Below, one piece after another: positions 1-6,435 of a DNA stretch of 12,993 nucleotides. Position numbers and translations under genes: made by a program. The notes below the pieces were generated by a model, which made no database searches, was not told the DNA's origin, and saw only the letters and a list, made by a program, of their open reading frames with translations. The stretch lies in the NCBI GenBank assembly GCA_003157225.1, contig PMIZ01000150.1, forward strand, positions 2,822 through 15,814, given 5' to 3'. The first letter of the stretch is position 1; each line of letters begins with the position of its first letter. The DNA comes from Actinomycetota bacterium (GTDB taxonomy: Bacteria; Actinomycetota; Thermoleophilia; RBG-16-64-13).

Positions 1-2136
1 CGAGTCTTCGGATTCGAAATCTTGCCCGCTCCCTTCGTGATAGCGCACATGCAGTTGGGCTTGCTGCTCCAGAATATGCACCTGCCGCTGGAGGAGAACG
101 AACGGGTGGGAGTGTTCCTGACCAACGCCCTCACCGGGTGGGAATCGCCGCACAAACACGAGCAGCTATCGGTGCTCCAGGAGTTGGAGGATGAGCGGGA
201 CGCCGCCGAACGGGTGAAGCAGGAATTGCCGATCTTGGTGGTGCTCGGGAATCCGCCGTACAACATCTACGCGGGGATCGCCGTCGATGAAGAGCGATCG
301 CTGACGGAGTCCTACAAGACGACCAGCAAGGTGGCGCTTCCGCAAGGTCGAGGGTTGAACGACCTCTACGTGCGCTTCTTCCGAATGGCCGAGCGACGGA
401 TCGTGGAGAAGACCGGCGAGGGGATTGTCTGCTTCATCTCCAATTACTCCTGGCTGGACGGCCTTTCTTTCACGGGGATGCGCGAGCGGTATCTGGAGGT
501 GTTCGACAAGATCTGGATCGATTGTCTAAACGGTGACAAGTACAAGACCGGCAAACTGACGCCCGACGGCAAACCCGACCCGAGCATCTTCTCGACCGAG
601 CACAACCGTGAGGGGATCCAGGTTGGCACAGCCATGAGTCTGATGGCTCGCCGCAAGCCCACGGGTTCTGCGCACACCTTGTTGTTCAAGAACTTCTGGG
701 GGACCTCAAAACGAGAGGAGCTCCTGCACTCGCTTCTTGAGGACACCTCAACTCGGTACGAGACCCTTGCACCCCGAATTGGAGTCGGTCTGCCCTTTGT
801 CCCCGCATCTTTTGCAGAAGCCTACTTGCTCTGGCCCTCGCTGCCCGAACTGTTTCCGTTCTCTTCCCCGGGTGTGACGACCTCTTTGGACGACTTCGTA
901 ATTGATTGTGATCGTAGCTCCCTCGAGGCTCGTATCGCGATGTACTTCGACGAGTCCGTCAGCGACGAGGAGATTCGTAGAATCGCGCCTTCAGCGCTCG
1001 CGAAGACGCATCGCTTCGACTCTGTGGTGACGCGGCGGAGACTAATGGCACGTGGGTTCTTGCGAGAGAATATCGTTCGCTACGCTTATCGACCGTTGGA
1101 CCTGCGGTGGCTCTACTGGGAACCCGAGACGGACTTGATCGAACGGAAGCGTCTCGAATTCCTCCCGAACGTGGTCAGTGGCAATCTCTGGCTGGAGGGT
1201 CGCCAACGCACTCCCAACGACAGTTTTGACCGTGGCTATGTGACAAGGGTTCTCTCCGACAATTTCGGCAACGGGCTTTCGAACTTCTTCCCCCTGATGA
1301 AGCCGCGCGGTCAGACTGGGTCTCTCTTTCACTCGGCCTCAGAACGCGAGGGGGGACTAGCCACATACAATCTGAGTGAGCATGCTGCACACTACATCTC
1401 CTCCATTGGGAATAGGCCGGAAGACCTTTTCCTTCTGGCGGTTGGGATGCTGCGGGCCCCGCTATTTGCTGCAGACAACGACGGTGCGCTGCGCCGTGAC
1501 TGGCCCCGCATCCCTCTCCCCGACTCCAAGGAGCTACTCCTGGCCTCGGCCGAGCTGGGCCGCAAGGTGGCCGACCTGCTCGATCCCGAGACCGAGGTCG
1601 ACGGGGTCACCAGCGGCAGCCTGCGCCCGGAGCTCCGGGTGATAGGCGTGGCCTCGCGGGTGGGCGGGGGCAATCTGAATGAAGGGACCGGCGATCTTGC
1701 CGTCACCGCCGGTTGGGGTCATGCCGGCCAGGGGGGCGTCACCATGCCGGGCAAAGGAAAAGCGATCACCAGACCTTGGACATCCGAAGAGCTGGCGGCC
1801 ATCGGGCAAGGGGCTGAGGCCCTGGGCCTCAGCGCGGAGGAGGCGCTTGCTCAACTGGGGGATCAGGCGGTGGACGTCTATCTGAACGACGTCGCCTACT
1901 GGCGCGGAGTGCCGTCCGGGGTGTGGAGCTACACCATCGGCGGATATCAGGTGATGAAGAAGTGGCTGAGCTATCGGGAGAAGGCGCTCCTGGGGCGGGA
2001 CCTCAAGGTGGAGGAGATGTACGAGGTCACGCGCATGGCTCGGCGGATCGCGGCCATCCTCTTGTTGCAGCCCGAGCTGGATGCGAATTATCTGGCGGTG
2101 AAGGGGGCGACTTGGGAGTGGGGGAAGAGCCGATGA
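1..2136 (+). CDS. Type ISP restriction-modification enzyme, C-terminal part (5' end outside window)
   Basis: The reading frame is open from base 1 and enters the window inside a gene, so the TTG at 22 is not a credible start. The first residues read like the adenine-methylase core of type ISP (single-chain type I-like) enzymes. The catalytic motif IV NPPYN lies near codon 84. About 600 residues follow, matching the usual methylase end plus target-recognition domain, with a typical C-terminus (LDANYLAVKGATWEWG, then stop). In this family one polypeptide carries nuclease, helicase, N6-adenine methylase and specificity domains and totals about 1,500-1,600 residues. Here only the last 711 codons are visible, so nuclease and helicase cannot be judged. 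No frameshift is seen. Codons 567-654 are duplicated at 7892-8153. The function assignment is solid; whether the whole system is active is unknown. Confidence 0.9.
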   Translation, partial: RVFGFEILPAPFVIAHMQLGLLLQNMHLPLEENERVGVFLTNALTGWESPHKHEQLSVLQELEDERDAAERVKQELPILVVLGNPPYNIYAGIAVDEERSLTESYKTTSKVALPQGRGLNDLYVRFFRMAERRIVEKTGEGIVCFISNYSWLDGLSFTGMRERYLEVFDKIWIDCLNGDKYKTGKLTPDGKPDPSIFSTEHNREGIQVGTAMSLMARRKPTGSAHTLLFKNFWGTSKREELLHSLLEDTSTRYETLAPRIGVGLPFVPASFAEAYLLWPSLPELFPFSSPGVTTSLDDFVIDCDRSSLEARIAMYFDESVSDEEIRRIAPSALAKTHRFDSVVTRRRLMARGFLRENIVRYAYRPLDLRWLYWEPETDLIERKRLEFLPNVVSGNLWLEGRQRTPNDSFDRGYVTRVLSDNFGNGLSNFFPLMKPRGQTGSLFHSASEREGGLATYNLSEHAAHYISSIGNRPEDLFLLAVGMLRAPLFAADNDGALRRDWPRIPLPDSKELLLASAELGRKVADLLDPETEVDGVTSGSLRPELRVIGVASRVGGGNLNEGTGDLAVTAGWGHAGQGGVTMPGKGKAITRPWTSEELAAIGQGAEALGLSAEEALAQLGDQAVDVYLNDVAYWRGVPSGVWSYTIGGYQVMKKWLSYREKALLGRDLKVEEMYEVTRMARRIAAILLLQPELDANYLAVKGATWEWGKSR
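1699..1960 (+). repeat. 262-bp direct repeat, copy A (inside the type ISP gene)
   Basis: This segment of the type ISP specificity region recurs in direct orientation at 7892-8153 (constant offset 6193). By eye there are only two substitutions: A1936 to G, changing Ile to Val, and T1947 to C, silent. Identity is therefore about 99 %. Copy A is in an intact frame and is taken as the source. Identity starts at GCCGTCACC and stops after GTGATGAAGA. Confidence 0.93.
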
Positions 2137-2279
2137 TATGAAGAGATCGTGGCGTTGTGCAATAGGGCTGTGTGGACCACGGAAGCCTTGTTGTTCCCAT
2201 GAGCATGCTCGTGCCCATGGCATCGCGACACCCGTTGTTGCCGCGGGAAACTGAGGCCGGCTTGCAGGGGTTTGACTAG

Positions 2280-2807
2280 GCAGCGGCGCTGGCGTTCCTG
2301 CGACCATTTCACAACATCTTCACCACAAACTACGATTTGTTGGCCTACTGGGTCGTCATGTAGTCCTCGGACGGTCCGCGTTGGCATGACGGGTTTCGCT
2401 CGGATGAGGATGATCTCGATGCACCGTACGTAGTCTTCACGGAGCGTCTAGGAGACCAACAGGGTCTCTTCTATCTTCACGGCGCACTTCACCTCTATGT
2501 CGCCCATGGGGAGCTTCGAAAACACACTTGGATTCGGACGGGAAGGCCCCTGACCTGGGGGCGAGTATCCGCTGTTCGTGGCTGAGGGTGACCCTGCTCA
2601 GAAGCTTGAGCAGATTCAGCGAACCGGCTATCTCTGGTATTGCCTTGACAAACTCGCCAGGATAAAGGGCCCGCTCGTGATCTTTGGTCACTCCCTCGGT
2701 CCTTCTGATCAGCATATTGTCGATGTGGTTAGTGAGAACGCCGACCTCTCACAGATCGTGGTGGGGCTTCACGGCGACCCGTCCAGCGCCGGCAACCAGG
2801 CAATTCA
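2280..2807 (+). pseudogene. DUF4917 (Sir2-like) gene remnant, broken by stop, frameshift and IS insertion
   Basis: From 2280 the third frame reads AFLRPFHNIFTTNYDLLAYW, the characteristic TTNYDLL block of DUF4917 proteins. It runs into a TAG at 2361-2363 and then resumes in the same frame with the family's FYLHGALHLY block (about 2470-2500). Near 2545-2562 the frame changes. The first frame then continues with EYPLFVAEGDP...LEQIQRTGYLWYC...GPLVIFGHSLGPSDQHIVDVV (2563-2807), also typical of the family. A short deletion of perhaps a dozen or more codons appears to cause the shift. The N-terminal third is not recognisable upstream (2137-2279), and the C-terminus is cut where the IS1-family element begins. 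DUF4917 genes are often found near restriction and other defence genes; a biochemical role is not established here. Clearly inactive. Confidence 0.82.
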
Positions 2808-2816
2808 GGTAGTGGG

Positions 2817-3659
2817 TCAGTTTGAATCCAGCAAGGCTGCAATATCTTTCAGCGTCCACAGGTGAGTGGTGACGCCAGCAGCCATCGCAGGAGTGCGCGG
2901 GTACGGATTCGACAGGCTCTTGTGTGCCCTCGCGAAGTTGTAGTACATGAAGTGAAGGCTCACGGCTGCTGCCAGGTTCTCGGCCTTCTTGGAGAAGCCA
3001 TTGGTCAGACGAGTGAAGCGGCGCATTCCCATGCGCATGGTGAGGTTCTGACGCTCCACATATGAAGTCGAAATGTGCTCTTTGTCGGGGTTGCCGCTCA
3101 CAATCTTGGTTTCCGTCCCGAGACATGTCGCTGGGGAGTAACGCTTCTGTCCTTGCGGATCGCTCCCGTAGATCTTCTGTAGCACCGCGTAGTCGATCTC
3201 GGGACCGAACGCATAGTCAACAGCTTCCAGATAGGGAGCATGGCCGTCGGTGGTCAGTTGCACGTGGCCTTTGATGCGAGAGGCCACGTCGCACGTGAAC
3301 GCGATTGCATCCTCAGTGTTGCAGTTGCCGACCAGGAACGAGGGCACCAACTTGGTATCGGCGTCGATGGCAACCCAGGTCCAGATATCGCCGTAGCCGT
3401 ACTCGCCTTGATGCTCTTCGGGAACGTTCTTTTGCTTCGCGTAGCAGAAGCTCCAGATCTCATCGAACTGGAGCCACTTGCAAGGAAGCTCGCGGAGGAC
3501 ACGATCCTGATACTCGGAACAGGCTTTGCCGAGATCGACCAACAGTTTGGTGACGGTGTTCTTGGCTGCGCCCGTTACCCGGACGGTCGCCCTGATGCTC
3601 ATGCCTTCGACGAGGCATCCAATGACCTTGGCCCGCTCTTCTGTAGATAGCCTGTTCAT
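2817..3659 (-). CDS. IS1-family DDE transposase
   Basis: The 280-residue protein starts with an N-terminal helix-turn-helix (about 5-45: STEERAKVIGCLVEGMSIRATVR...KNTVTKLL). A DDE catalytic core follows: D66 in LQFDEIWSF, D138 in TTDGHAPY and E202 in SYVERQNLTMRMG. A conserved C-terminus RRFTRLTNGFSKK...HFMYYNFARAHKSL comes next. This is the single-ORF type of IS1-family transposase, which needs no programmed frameshift, and its length is normal. The frame can be extended upstream to 3695, but ATG 3659 is chosen because the family starts at MNRL and because a perfect sigma70 promoter lies immediately upstream, so a longer protein would have to be read from inside the promoter. There is no Shine-Dalgarno. 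All catalytic residues are present, so the element may be able to transpose. Confidence 0.93.
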   Translation of the reverse strand: MNRLSTEERAKVIGCLVEGMSIRATVRVTGAAKNTVTKLLVDLGKACSEYQDRVLRELPCKWLQFDEIWSFCYAKQKNVPEEHQGEYGYGDIWTWVAIDADTKLVPSFLVGNCNTEDAIAFTCDVASRIKGHVQLTTDGHAPYLEAVDYAFGPEIDYAVLQKIYGSDPQGQKRYSPATCLGTETKIVSGNPDKEHISTSYVERQNLTMRMGMRRFTRLTNGFSKKAENLAAAVSLHFMYYNFARAHKSLSNPYPRTPAMAAGVTTHLWTLKDIAALLDSN

Positions 3660-3666
3660 ACTGACT

Positions 3667-3695
3667 ATTATACTTGAGCGGTCGAGCATTGTCAA
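3667..3695 (-). promoter_or_regulatory. Perfect-consensus sigma70 promoter of the transposase
   Basis: Read on the minus strand, TTGACA (3695-3690), a 17-bp spacer and TATAAT (3672-3667) match the sigma70 consensus in every position. Only seven bases separate the -10 from the ATG at 3659, so transcription should start at or next to the start codon, giving a leaderless mRNA. It lies about 45 bp inside the presumed right end of the element. Confidence 0.85.
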
Positions 3696-3758
3696 GCACC
3701 AGCTTGCTGTTAAACCACTCGCGTCCCTCCATCATCACCAATTGATGAGTGATTCCTG

Positions 3759-3959
3759 TTACCGTGTTACGCACAGCTTATCATATGCGTCCAGGAGCTT
3801 CGCCCACGCCTCGAATTCTCGCTCGAAATCAGCTTCAGCCTGCTCTTGCGAGGGCGCGATCACGGCAATACCAACTCGACTCGAAGGAACACTTTTGGCC
3901 ATCCAACCACCCCTGACTGCTACGAATTCAACCTGTGTACGCTGCCTGCTTGCCTCCAT
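3759..3959 (-). CDS. Small hypothetical protein, 66 residues (possibly HicB-like fold)
   Basis: ATG 3959 is preceded on the minus strand by TAGGAGGT with a spacing of six to seven bases, and by a good promoter further up, so this short ORF is very probably real. The protein has a predicted beta-rich first half (VEFVAVRGGWMAKSV, GIAVIA) and a single amphipathic, glutamate-rich helix at the end (EQAEADFEREFEAWAKLLDAY). That order, with hydrophobic strands, a short turn and then 'EEA...' helix, recalls the small HicB-like antitoxin fold, but there is no HicA partner and the resemblance is my inference only. It is transcribed divergently from the DUF5343-like gene, and its stop lies 20 bp from the presumed IS end, so the C-terminus could have been altered by the insertion. 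Function unknown. Confidence 0.7.
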   Translation of the reverse strand: MEASRQRTQVEFVAVRGGWMAKSVPSSRVGIAVIAPSQEQAEADFEREFEAWAKLLDAYDKLCVTR

Positions 3960-3990
3960 TGTAGTACCTCCTATCGTTCCTTGTCATGAG

Positions 3991-4020
3991 ATTCTACAAC
4001 ACATTTAGCCAGCAAATCAA
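3991..4020 (-). promoter_or_regulatory. Promoter of the 66-residue protein gene
   Basis: On the minus strand TTGATT (4020-4015), an 18-bp spacer and TAGAAT (3996-3991) form a sigma70-like promoter. Transcription would begin near 3984, giving a leader of about 25 bases that contains the AGGAGGT ribosome-binding site of the gene starting at 3959. Confidence 0.6.
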
Positions 4021-4084
4021 GCACTTCTTCGGTACCCATACTGGTCGGTAACACGAGTTGAACGACACAACGTCTGGTACGGTG

Positions 4085-4114
4085 TTGACAAACGCGACCG
4101 CGCGATGTTATGAT
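4085..4114 (+). promoter_or_regulatory. Promoter of the DUF5343-like gene
   Basis: TTGACA (4085-4090), 18 bp and TATGAT (4109-4114) give a strong sigma70-like promoter. The expected start is near 4121, followed by AAGGAG (4132-4137) seven bases before ATG 4145. The 64 bp between this -35 and that of the divergent promoter (4021-4084) is the only space for shared control. It holds imperfect repeats of GGTA (4031, 4049, 4077) but no convincing operator. Confidence 0.65.
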
Positions 4115-4144
4115 GCGGTGAGTTACAGAACAAGGAGATGTGCT

Positions 4145-4858
4145 ATGGCTCTACAGCAAGACGGCGGACCAGCACCATATGCTCCGCCAAGTGCGGTGAT
4201 GGGGGTCATTGATCAGTTTCGCGAGCGCGGACTACCGACTCCCTTCACCACAGATGTACTCATAAGGGCGTCGGTTACAGAAGCTCTTGCACCCCGCACT
4301 CTTGCCGCTCTTCAACTACTTGACTTCATCGATGGGACCGGGAATCCGACCGAGACACTAAGCGCCCTCCGGCTTGCACCCACCGATGAATTCGCCGACA
4401 GGCTTGCGGCGCACATTCGCAACGTGTACGCACCGATATTCGCCTTCACAAATCCCGCCGAAGATACGGCCCTGCGCGTGCGGGATGCATTTCGCGGCTA
4501 TCAGCCCATTGGACAACAGGTGCGGATGGTCACGCTCTTCCTGGGGCTATGTCAACGCGCCGGTATCGTGGAGACAGCGTCCCAGCGTCAACCTTCGACG
4601 CGCAATTCGGGCCGCGGTCAGGTGGGTGCACAGCCACGGAGGCAACGAGATCCACAACCGAAGCGTCGTGCTAGTGAACAAATTGATGTCCCACGCGGCA
4701 AAGGCGAAACGGGAATCCCTGTGCTGCTCTTGGCAGTGATGCAGAAGCTACCGATAGAAGGCCACTGGACTGCCGCAGATCGCAAGAAGTGGCTTGACAT
4801 ATTCACGGCCAACCTCGACTACTCGATTGAGACCGTGGATTCATCCGGAGAAGACTGA
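4145..4858 (+). CDS. DUF5343-like protein
   Basis: The 237-residue protein is read from ATG 4145, chosen for its Shine-Dalgarno AAGGAG and promoter; the frame is open further upstream but that part overlaps the promoter. Residues about 10-150 resemble DUF5343: a short helix-turn-helix-like block (GVIDQFRERGLPTPFTTDVLI...LAALQLLDFID), a 'GNPTE' turn, then helices ending in FRGYQPIGQQVRMVTLFLGLCQRAGI. A basic low-complexity linker follows (about 155-200, rich in R, Q, S and P). The C-terminal block IPVLLLAVMQKLPIEG...WTAADRKKWLDIF...LDYSIE matches a tail I recall in phage- and defence-associated proteins. No catalytic motif is visible. The architecture suggests a DNA-binding or adaptor protein, which is inference. 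The gene stands alone on this strand. Confidence 0.7.
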   Translation: MALQQDGGPAPYAPPSAVMGVIDQFRERGLPTPFTTDVLIRASVTEALAPRTLAALQLLDFIDGTGNPTETLSALRLAPTDEFADRLAAHIRNVYAPIFAFTNPAEDTALRVRDAFRGYQPIGQQVRMVTLFLGLCQRAGIVETASQRQPSTRNSGRGQVGAQPRRQRDPQPKRRASEQIDVPRGKGETGIPVLLLAVMQKLPIEGHWTAADRKKWLDIFTANLDYSIETVDSSGED

Positions 4859-4893
4859 CCACCGTAGGGTGTCGGTCAGGCCAACCTTGATGA

Positions 4894-4937
4894 AAGGAGG
4901 TGATGCTATGAGAAGAGCAATAACCCCGGTGCTGTGA
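4894..4937 (+). CDS. Nine-codon leader ORF with near-maximal ribosome-binding site
   Basis: AAAGGAGGTGAT starts at 4893 and is complementary over 12 consecutive bases to the usual 3' end of bacterial 16S rRNA. After a seven-base spacing from GGAGG comes ATG 4908, which opens MRRAITPVL and stops at TGA 4935-4937. Codons 5-9 lie within the 5' arm of the 14-bp hairpin at 4920-4969, so ribosomes here would keep the hairpin open. The ORF lies 49 bp after the DUF5343-like stop and is followed by no other gene on the same strand. It could be a leader peptide, a tiny bioactive peptide, or the stump of a deleted gene. Translation is likely from the signal alone; purpose unknown. Confidence 0.5.
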
Positions 4938-4969
4938 TGACCACTGGCAAGCGGTAGCACCGGGGTTAT
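4920..4969 (+). other. 14-bp perfect hairpin overlapping the leader ORF
   Basis: ATAACCCCGGTGCT (4920-4933) and AGCACCGGGGTTAT (4956-4969) are exact reverse complements around a 22-base loop. No T-run follows (next bases CTAAGAAGAA), so it is not a standard intrinsic terminator by itself. Its 5' arm encodes the end of the nine-codon ORF. It may protect the 3' end of the upstream mRNA, act with the next hairpin, or respond to translation of the leader. Confidence 0.8.
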
Positions 4970-4980
4970 CTAAGAAGAAC

Positions 4981-5020
4981 AGAGGGGTCAGAGCCTGCAA
5001 GCCTGGCCCCTCTCACTTTT
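4981..5020 (+). terminator. Hairpin terminator between convergent genes
   Basis: AGAGGGGTCAG (4981-4991) pairs with CTGGCCCCTCT (5003-5013), 11 pairs with one G-U, around an 11-base loop, followed by TCACTTTT. The short T-run after a G+C-rich stem fits a Rho-independent terminator for the rightward transcript. It lies just before the stop of the leftward KGG gene (5037). The loop shares CTG(G)CAAGC with the loop of the preceding hairpin. Confidence 0.65.
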
Positions 5021-5036
5021 GCTCCATATCCTACAC

Positions 5037-5300
5037 CTACTGCGTTTCCTTCTGTTTCGCCCATCTTGCAGCGGCACCTTTACTGGCGATCTCTCTTCGC
5101 TCCTGAGGACTGAGCTTCTCGGCCCGCGCCTTGCCACCCTTGAGCCCGCCCTTGCGACCAAGCGCAACAGCAGCAGGGTCTTTGCCGTCGTCAGGCTTGG
5201 CCTCTTCCTCGGGTGGGCATTCGCCAGTGGCCTCGCTGACGATCTGAGCGGCAAGCTCGTTCAGATCGCGGGGGCGCTTCTTGCTTGAGCGGTTAGGCAT
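5037..5300 (-). CDS. Small KGG-motif (stress-protein-like) conserved hypothetical protein
   Basis: The 87-residue, highly charged protein has an N-terminal basic tract (MPNRSSKKRPRDLNELAAQIV), an acidic low-complexity middle (about 27-40), and a C-terminal block AAVALGRKGGLKGGKARAEKLS...RREIASKGAAARWAK. The last block matches the KGG motif of general-stress-type proteins and a widespread family usually annotated hypothetical. The composition suggests a disordered nucleic-acid-binding tail, but the role is not established. ATG 5300 is chosen from the family's usual MP..SSKKRPRD start. A promoter places the transcript start at or next to this ATG and there is no Shine-Dalgarno, so it is probably a leaderless message. 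It is divergent from the NYN gene and convergent with the 4908-4937 ORF. Confidence 0.75.
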   Translation of the reverse strand: MPNRSSKKRPRDLNELAAQIVSEATGECPPEEEAKPDDGKDPAAVALGRKGGLKGGKARAEKLSPQERREIASKGAAARWAKQKETQ

Positions 5301-5306
5301 ATGATG

Positions 5307-5334
5307 AGTATACCTGGTATGACAGTTTTGGCAA
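5307..5334 (-). promoter_or_regulatory. Promoter of the KGG-motif protein gene
   Basis: On the minus strand TTGCCA (5334-5329), a 16-bp spacer and TATACT (5312-5307), each one base from consensus. Six bases (CATCAT) separate the -10 from ATG 5300, so the mRNA should be leaderless. Confidence 0.7.
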
Positions 5335-5354
5335 CTCCCGCACGCGAGAACTAA

Positions 5355-5418
5355 GCTAGACTAGCCTCCAGAAAAGGCAATCCCCGCCAGTTCGGTAACC
5401 CGAACGACGGGGAGGATT
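5355..5418. other. Structured region between the divergent KGG and NYN genes
   Basis: Two inverted repeats lie here. GCTAG-A-CTAGC (5355-5365) is a compact palindrome of operator size. AATCCCCG...CGGGGAGGATT (5379-5418) encloses GTTCGG-TAAC-CCGAAC, giving a roughly 40-base two-step hairpin with a four-base loop and small internal bulges. The hairpin is not followed by a T-run on the plus strand; on the minus strand CTTTTC follows a few bases later. It would lie in the 5' region of a NYN transcript or upstream of the KGG promoter. It could be a stable RNA structure, a weak leftward terminator, or a protein-binding site. Confidence 0.5.
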
Positions 5419-5489
5419 AGCTGCAGTGTACCCAAAGTGCGATAATTCTGCAACCTTCGCGCATTACCTTTATCGGCAATGGGGGATTA

Positions 5490-6107
5490 ATGCCTGAAAG
5501 AGTTGTTGTCTTCGTTGATTACCAGAACACATACAACCGGGCTCGGGAGATCTTCCATACTGACAAGGACCCCACCTTCTTTGGGCAGGTCGACCCTCTC
5601 AAACTGGGAGAATACCTCGCGGCGCGCAGCGCTGTTTCACGAGAACTGACTGAGGTCAGAGTGTACCGCGGACGGCCAGATCCTCTCAAGGATGCGCAAG
5701 GCTACGGGGCTAATCTACGACAAGCTGCCGTCCAAGAAGGACGAGGGCAAGGCAAGGTCAAGTTCGTCTCCAGAAGTCTGCGCTACCCATCTGATTGGCC
5801 AAAATCAAGACCCCAAGAGAAGGGCATCGACGTGGCCCTTGCGGTTGATTTCGTCGTGATGGCCGTTCGTCAGGAGTATAACGTTGGCATAGTGGTATCC
5901 ACCGACAGCGACCTGGTACCTGCTCTTGAGGCCGTGGCCGCTCTGCCCTCGGTGCGGTGCGAAGTGGCAGCCTTCTCGTGCCCGAATATGCACTGTCGAC
6001 GGCTAAGCGTCAAAGGCGCCGGAGTATGGTGCCACTGGATCGATGAAGCCGCCTATCTCGACATGTCCGATCATACGGACTACAACCAACTGGTAATAAC
6101 CATTTAA
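5490..6107 (+). CDS. NYN-domain protein, putative RNase (PIN-like fold)
   Basis: The 205-residue protein is a full-length NYN domain. The first acidic residue is in the opening strand VVVFVDYQNTYN (D10), followed by a conserved basic/aromatic region (VRVYRGRPDP). Then come KGIDVALAVDFV (D114, D120) and GIVVSTDSDLVPALEAV (D139, D141). The end is the WCHWIDEAAY tail seen in this group. In the family these aspartates form a metal-binding nuclease centre of the PIN/FLAP type. Bacterial members are thought to cut RNA, but the substrate of this one is unknown. The start ATG 5490 follows a weak GGGGG tract seven bases upstream. Nothing is missing. It sits alone between a structured intergenic region and the toxin-antitoxin operon, and small NYN proteins are common in accessory islands. 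Confidence 0.88.
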   Translation: MPERVVVFVDYQNTYNRAREIFHTDKDPTFFGQVDPLKLGEYLAARSAVSRELTEVRVYRGRPDPLKDAQGYGANLRQAAVQEGRGQGKVKFVSRSLRYPSDWPKSRPQEKGIDVALAVDFVVMAVRQEYNVGIVVSTDSDLVPALEAVAALPSVRCEVAAFSCPNMHCRRLSVKGAGVWCHWIDEAAYLDMSDHTDYNQLVITI

Positions 6108-6219
6108 GCCATTTCACGGGTCGCTCAAACGGCCCCATTAGCACCCAGTCTGTATTACCTAACCTGGCGGCGCTTTCCCGCTTCCAGAGCCAAACTGACC
6201 CACTACCGCCACGGCGGAG

Positions 6220-6378
6220 GTGCAGCGGAGCAAGCGGATTGGTCAGCAGCTTCGGCCACACGGCCGTGACCCTGGACTGGACAGCAGCATCGAGTCGGAG
6301 AAGCTAATCGCTCTATTCAAGCTTCTCACTGGAAGGCTCTCACTGGAGGACTTCAACGCCTATTGGTGGGCGAAGTAG
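6220..6378 (+). pseudogene. Possible C-terminal remnant of an unidentified gene
   Basis: The stretch 6108-6401 holds no convincing complete gene. One frame open from 6199 to the stop at 6376-6378 ends in a well-formed protein-like tail: SIESEKLIALFKLLTGRLSLEDFNAYWWAK. The only in-frame start is GTG 6220, with GGAGG touching it, too close for a ribosome-binding site. It looks like the last 50 codons of a decayed gene, or a tiny unknown protein. I do not recognise the family. The remainder, 6108-6219, shows nothing. Confidence 0.25.
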
Positions 6379-6380
6379 GG

Positions 6381-6419
6381 AGGACAGCGTCCAAAGAGAC
6401 GTGTTATCATGTGATAACA
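6381..6419 (+). promoter_or_regulatory. Operator palindrome and probable promoter of the toxin-antitoxin operon
   Basis: TGTTATCA-TG-TGATAACA (6402-6419) is a perfect 8-2-8 palindrome. It overlaps a possible -10 TATCAT (6405-6410), with a poor -35 AGGACA (6381-6386) 18 bp earlier, and ends 16 bp before the toxin start. This is where toxin-antitoxin operons are autorepressed, and the antitoxin downstream has an HTH domain. The palindrome differs from the E. coli MqsA site. Confidence 0.7.
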
Positions 6420-6435
6420 TCATCGGGAGGCGCAG

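Larger units (their letters stand above)
2808..3739 (-). mobile_element. IS1-family insertion element (ends tentative)
   Basis: A single-ORF IS1-family transposase occupies most of this segment. The proposed ends are GGTAGTG (left, reading inward) and GGTGATG (right, read on the minus strand). Both begin GGT as IS1-family ends do, and the right end shares its first seven bases with IS1 itself, but the two ends match each other poorly. Flanks AATTCA (2802-2807) and AATTGA (3740-3745) differ by one base, so a target duplication is only suggested. The interrupted DUF4917 gene does not resume on the right, implying a deletion next to the element. The presence of the element is secure; its exact boundaries are not. 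Confidence 0.7.

Noticed and set aside
2201..2210. Palindrome GAGCATGCTC in the 2137-2279 gap
   Set aside because: Ten bases, no associated promoter or intact gene; expected by chance.
1534..2307. 257-codon open frame on the minus strand under the type ISP gene
   Set aside because: Antisense shadow; the plus strand encodes conserved ISP sequence and the minus frame has no family resemblance or ribosome-binding site.
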